Source of the DNA: Pachypanchax playfairii
Taxonomy: Eukaryota; Chordata; Actinopteri; Cyprinodontiformes; Aplocheilidae
NCBI GenBank assembly: GCA_006937955.1
Contig: SSNP01000131.1
Coordinates: forward strand, 1,450,821-1,514,820
DNA length: 64,000 nucleotides
Reading direction: 5' to 3'
In this document: one piece after another, positions 60,128 to 64,000 of the stretch
How the letters are laid out: every line of letters starts with the position of its first letter
Numbering within the stretch: the first letter of the stretch is position 1
Notes under the pieces: generated by a model
The model's input: the letters and a program-made list of their open reading frames with translations, nothing else
The model's database searches: none
Told to the model about the DNA's origin: nothing
Program-made: the position numbers and the translations under genes

Positions 60128-60311
60128 ATGTCAAAGGCTCACCACTATAGTGACATGTACAAGTCTGCCTCATACAGTCTGTCTTTAGAAGTGACAGAGG
60201 GAAGTAGCAGAGTATCAGGTTACAGAAACATGCGTTGGATTGTCCAGATCAGCGTCGCTCTCCTGAATGTGGTTTGGGTCGTGTTCTTTTTAACCCTGAA
60301 TCCTTCCTCGG
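60128..60311 (+). CDS. Orphan membrane-protein exon 1
   Basis: Open from 60128 or from the ATG at 60230; donor gtgaga at 60312, phase 1. The 60230 start has the better context (aaacATGC). The longer frame is conserved between copies A and B, which mildly favours it being coding. Confidence 0.5.
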
Positions 60312-61935
60312 GTGAGAGAAGCTACAGGAGATGAAAATGTGTTTGTTTGTGCTGCTGTTGAACACAGCTTTAGCTCACACCCTTTCTTGTATGTTTGAAT
60401 CCAGCAAATTTAGTTTTGTTGTGCTAATAAATGCAGCTGGTTTATTTATGTCAGGTGGTTTTCTTTTCATTGGCAGTTTTTGTACAGAGAAGAAGCAGCT
60501 CGGAGGTGAATGCGGAGACGCCATCGACAGAGTTTTGCATTAATCTTCCATCTGATAGAAGCCGGACAACACCACATTCAGATAGCGTCACTACTGAAGT
60601 TCCACTGTAAGCTTTTGTTTTGTCCATATTAACTTTCTGAAATGAGAAGATGTAGTTTTTTATTCTAGGGTGGTTCTTCTGCAAAAGAACATAGAGAAAG
60701 TAGGAATGAATCACTGACTCGATCAGTTCTAAATTCCTGGTTGTGTGTTGTATTTTTGACAATGTTGCTGATATTTTGTTTTGCATTTATTGAGTATCAC
60801 TACCTCCTACTGGTAAGAGCTGAAAGTCTCATAAAAAAGGTTTTTCAGTTGGTCATTTAGATGGAAGAAAGAAGCTTTGCATTTAGCTTGTCTCTTTTTG
60901 ACAAATTTACTCTCTTGCAGCTTTCTGTAGTTTTGCCTTGTTCCCTTTCTAAAAAGCAAACATAAATGTTTTAAATTCACAAACAAATCTTGAAATCCGA
61001 CAAAGAAAACCTAATGTTTCAAATGAGGATTTAATTTATGCAAGAAAAATGTACCCAAACCAACCTGGCCACATGCTTTTTCTGAACAGAAATGAAAAAT
61101 GGCACCTATTGGTATGGAAAGTTATAAAGTTATAAAACCTTTTCTGAGGCTTTGTGGGTCTAGCAAACCATGAGAACATCCATCCATCCATCCATCCATC
61201 CATCCATCCATCCATCCATCCATCCATCCATCCATCCATCCATCCATCCATCCATCCATCCATCCATCCATCCATCCATCCATCCCTGTATATCACATGT
61301 GGATTCAGTAATGTATACTTCCCTTTATTGATCCCTCTTATGGAAATTTGGGCTCTGCATTTAACCTATACTCATTTCTGAGCAGAGGGCAGCCATTTTG
61401 TATGACACCTGGGAGGCAGTTGCTGGCTGCAAATTTTCTGAATGTACCTGTTCAGGGGCAAGGTCCCGCCTTACTTACCTATAAATGGGTACAATTTGAA
61501 CATTCACTTGTGGGGTTCAGTATCTTGCCCAAGACTACTTTGACACGTAGTTTCTGCCAGGACTCGTAATCGAACTCTGGTTTTCTGATTGGAGGGGCTC
61601 AAACCTTGGTCTTCTGAACGAGGGGTGAGCTTCCTTCCCACTATAGGCTACAGCCACTCGCATATTCAGTGAATGAATATCTGAATATCAGAGTTATCTT
61701 GTTTATTACACATGCTACATGTAGGAGTAGACAAATACTTCTTTGTCTTCATATTTTAGAGATTCAGATGAGTTTACGTCTACCTTACTTCTTCCTTGTG
61801 TGACGAAACAAACATCTTCAATGCTGACTTCAAAGCCAAGTCAAAGCTTCAGTTCAGAAGCAGCTTCTGTTGACAAGATTCCAGAGGCTCCTATATTGCC
61901 AGGAAGCAACTTCTACCCAAATCGTCAACCAGAAT
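60128..61935 (+). CDS. Unrecognised Ser/Thr-rich single-pass membrane or secreted protein (5' part)
   Basis: Exons as read: 60128 (or 60230)-60311, 60477-60606, 61760-61935; phases 1, 2, 1; 3' end not found. If translation starts at 60230, the N-terminus (MRWIVQISVALLNVVWVV FF) is a signal peptide or anchor. If it starts at 60128, 34 polar residues with several Tyr (MSKAHHYSDMYKSASYSLSL) precede it, giving type II topology. The part beyond is mucin-like: TPSTEF, RSRTTPHSDSVTTEVPL, TSSMLTSKPSQSFSSEAAS. I do not recognise the family; the layout resembles immune receptors or ligands with stalks, but this is not established. A hAT element sits 33 bp before the first ATG. Confidence 0.5.
60477..60606 (+). 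CDS. Orphan membrane-protein exon 2
   Basis: Acceptor cattggcag at 60476, donor gtaagc at 60607; phase 1 in, phase 2 out. It encodes VFVQRRSSSEVNAETPSTEF and a Thr-rich tail. Confidence 0.5.
61177..61285. repeat. CATC microsatellite
   Basis: About 27 perfect CATC units inside the putative intron before 61760. The apparent repetitive open frame on the minus strand is an artefact. Confidence 0.95.
61380..61655 (-). repeat. SINE-like repeat fragment
   Basis: Contains cagtatcttgcccaagacta ctttgacac and catcgaactct-type sequence in the same arrangement as the SINE at 15640-15855. Confidence 0.4.
61760..61935 (+). CDS. Orphan membrane-protein exon 3
   Basis: Acceptor catattttag at 61759, donor gtgagt at 61936; phase 2 in, phase 1 out. 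It encodes SDEFTSTLLLPCVTKQTSS and SKPSQSFSSEAAS, ending NRQPE. A possible next exon follows acceptor atttcag at 62407, but it would stop after seven codons. Confidence 0.45.
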
Positions 61936-62590
61936 GTGAGTATGTACCTGGAATATGGTTTTGTTTTCCATGAAAATGGACAAGAAATTAGTCTGAACGG
62001 GAAATGATGAGAGTATTTTTGAGAAAAGCAGGTAGAATAAATGAGAAATTCAAGGGAACTGAACAAACTGAGTGAAAACAGGGGCCCAGACCACAGAAAA
62101 CCTAAATACAACTGAAAACACACTAAAGACCAAAATGTATCTAGAAACACCACTGATCTAAACAAACAAACAAACAAACAAACAAACATACTTTGAAAAC
62201 ACATCAGATCTCAGTTGGAAAACAGATCCTGCTGGATCTCCTTACTGATATTGAATGTGTAATATGTTAGGAACAAAAGGACACATCAGGGGATGAAAAT
62301 GAAAATAATGAACCTACAGAAAGTCTAATTCAAAATCACCAAGAAATGTAAACTGAAATCAGACTCATTTCTTATCCATTTCCATGGAAAACAAAACCAT
62401 ATTTCAGGTTTTTACTACAAATTAAGTTAAAGATAACAATGTTGGATATGAACTGAGAGTGCAATGAGTTTTTTTTATTTCATGTTATAAAACCCTAAAT
62501 AAATGCTTAATAGGCAAACTGTTACAGTCAGAGCCATATATGTTTTCACACTAACAGAAGTTTTGTTATCTTAGCTGTTAACTGTACAAG
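61936..62590. other. Region 3' of orphan exon 3
   Basis: AT-rich with an AAAC tetranucleotide run at 62160-62187. No convincing exon beyond the weak candidate at 62408. Confidence 0.5.
62160..62187. repeat. AAAC microsatellite
   Basis: Seven units of AAAC. Confidence 0.9.
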
Positions 62591-63282
62591 CACTCAATGA
62601 CTTTTTTACATTTTGCATACTGCATCACAAATTGGTCACAAACCAGAAAAATAACACTTGCTCCACTACAAAGGTTATATAAACACACTCTTAAAGTATT
62701 AGATAAAAAGCCAGCAGGTTATCACTACTGCAAGATCATTCAAAAACACAAACTCTTGACTTCTGAAAATCTTATACGCTCTGCCAATGTTGGTTTAGTG
62801 TACAGAGTAATTAATAATATGGCTGCATGTCCATTTCAGGAGTTCATATCATTGCTCTCAGAGGGTAGGGGAGCAACCAGGGCGAGGTCACTTTGCCGTA
62901 CAGTACAGAAATACTGAGTTTGGCAGATCAGCCTTCTCTATCAGGGCCTCCAAGTACTGGAACTTAGTACCAAACGAGATCAGAGACATCAGTACATTTA
63001 CTGGTTTTAAATATAAGATAAAATCATGGCTAAAATCTACTCAATCATGTACCCATTAATCATATACTTAAACTAGAAAAGCACTCAGAGAGCGCAGACG
63101 TCCGCCAAGTGGACATATTGTAGAAAGTACTATGTCTGTATCCTTAAAAAACACATTCCTGGATCCAAATGGTAATCTGGACCCCTCCCCCAAATCTAAT
63201 CAATTCTTCCTTGGGTTATTTCCAACCTTTCTTGAAAATTTCATCAAAATCCATCCATTAGTTTTTGAGTTATACTGCTAGC

Positions 63283-63346
<64 letters not shown>

Positions 63347-63660
63347 CCCAATGAAAATATTATCTCCTTGACAGAGGTAAAAACTCTTTTGTGTCGTATC
63401 TTAACGTTGCATTGCTGTGTTTATTAATGCATTTTATTTGTCTTGTTGTTGTTTTATTGTGTTTTTAACAGTGTGAAACTTTGTTGTTGTCTGAAAAGCT
63501 ACTCATGTGATGTTTTATGGTATATTTATATCCGTTTGTTGGTTCAATTGTATGTTACTTTTTCCTGCCAAGGGACTACAGATGAAATTTAGCTTGTAGC
63601 TAATTCTGTTATGGCTGACTGCCATGCACTGTTCCTGTTAAATAAACAAATAAGCTAAAC
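62591..63660 (+). mobile_element. LINE 3' fragment with nested repeat
   Basis: The + frame at 62597-62917 reads YCITNWSQTRKITLAPLQRL YKHTLKVLDKKP and YHYCKIIQKHKLLTSENLIR, the tail of a fish non-LTR retrotransposon reverse-transcriptase ORF; after a frameshift at about 62910 it continues RSAFSIRASKYWN and IRDISTFTGFKYKIKSWL. The 3'UTR end ctgccatgcactgttcctgt taaataaacaaat lies at 63620-63650. It is split by another repeat at about 63070-63384. Confidence 0.7.
63070..63384 (+). repeat. Nested retroposon-like repeat with CAGA microsatellite
   Basis: The segment gaaaagcactcagagagcgc to tccttgacagaggtaa interrupts the LINE 3'UTR. It carries ttcatcaaaatccatccatt agtttttgagtta and about 16 CAGA units at 63282-63346, as in common fish RTE-type 3' ends. 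Class inferred. Confidence 0.5.
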
Positions 63661-63704
63661 AAAAGCTGATGCAACAGGCTGGTCATACTTGATGAGAAGT
63701 CAAA

Positions 63705-63814
63705 ACCCCAGAACTAGGGATGTCCAGATCTGATCACATGATCGGAAATATGGCCCGATCACGTGGTTTCAGATTCGACTGGAATCGGACCTTACTTTCC
63801 AATCAAGACTCAGA
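63705..63814. repeat. Dispersed repeat end, interrupted by Tc1
   Basis: gatgtccagatctgatcaca tgatcgg...cccgatcacgtggtttcag is an inverted-motif fish repeat end; it stops at the Tc1 insertion. Confidence 0.4.
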
Positions 63815-63816
63815 TA

Positions 63817-64000
63817 CAGTGGGGTAAAAAAGTATTTAGTCAGCCACCAATTGTGTAAGTTCTCCCACTTAAAAAGATCAGAGAGGCCTGTAATTTTCAT
63901 CATAGGTATACCTCAACTATGAGAGACAAAATGAGGAAAAAAAATCCAGAAAATCACATTGTCTGATTTTTAAAGAATTTATTTGCAAATTATGGTGGAA
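63817..64000 (+). mobile_element. Tc1-like element, left end (cut by window edge)
   Basis: Starts CAGTGGGGTAAAAAAGTATT after a TA at 63815-63816, continuing with the known fish Tc1 terminal repeat (agtcagccaccaattgtgta, ttatttgcaaattatggtgg). The transposase gene, if any, lies beyond the window. Confidence 0.85.

Noticed and set aside
61036..61381. Open frames with long DGWM or IHPS repeats
   Set aside because: They are translations of the CATC microsatellite on either strand, not genes and not a CRISPR array (units are 4 bp without spacers).

Overview
The window is vertebrate nuclear DNA, almost certainly from a teleost fish and probably a percomorph. Small exons sit in large introns with canonical GT/AG splice sites, there are no operons, and the background is fish-typical repeats: Tc1, pogo-like, Harbinger and hAT DNA transposons, L2-like LINE fragments, tRNA-derived SINEs, and CA, CATC and CAGA microsatellites.

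Region by region. (1) 1-7525 (+): the 3' part of the KIAA0232 orthologue, with one very large coding exon entered mid-way, a short exon, a terminal exon whose reading frame is ambiguous, and a long 3'UTR. A pogo-like element with a clean TA target duplication sits in its last intron. (2) 8070-51855 (+): a complete TBC1D14 orthologue. I could place 14 coding exons; phases agree at every junction and the coding sequence closes at 2157 nt (718 aa). The arginine and glutamine fingers of the Rab-GAP TBC domain are both present. Three further candidate start exons lie upstream of or inside the gene (8070, 21388, 29232); two have splice phases that fit a specific downstream exon and would give N-terminally shortened isoforms. 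KIAA0232 and TBC1D14 lie in the same order and orientation as on human chromosome 4p16, which supports both calls. (3) 51856-55017: intergenic, with a 1.09-kb Harbinger element encoding a Myb/SANT-like protein, a SINE and a dispersed repeat. (4) 55018-55532 (+): a small three-exon CC chemokine gene (91 aa). (5) 56660-60202: a recently rearranged block of near-identical direct repeats separated by CA microsatellites, a duplicated gene 5' segment (copies A and B), a Tc1 end fragment in copy A, and a 1473-bp hAT element in copy B. (6) 60128-61935 (+): the start of an unrecognised, Ser/Thr-rich single-pass membrane or secreted protein, whose first exon is the segment duplicated in copy A. (7) 61936-64000: a LINE 3' fragment with a nested repeat and the first 184 bp of a Tc1-like element cut by the window edge.

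The genes do not form a joint pathway. TBC1D14 works in membrane traffic and autophagy, the chemokine is a secreted immune signal, and KIAA0232 is poorly characterised. I did not find a new biological system. The most informative material is the set of alternative TBC1D14 starts, the orphan membrane-protein gene with its truncated paralogous exon, and transposon insertions whose empty site is preserved in a neighbouring duplicate.
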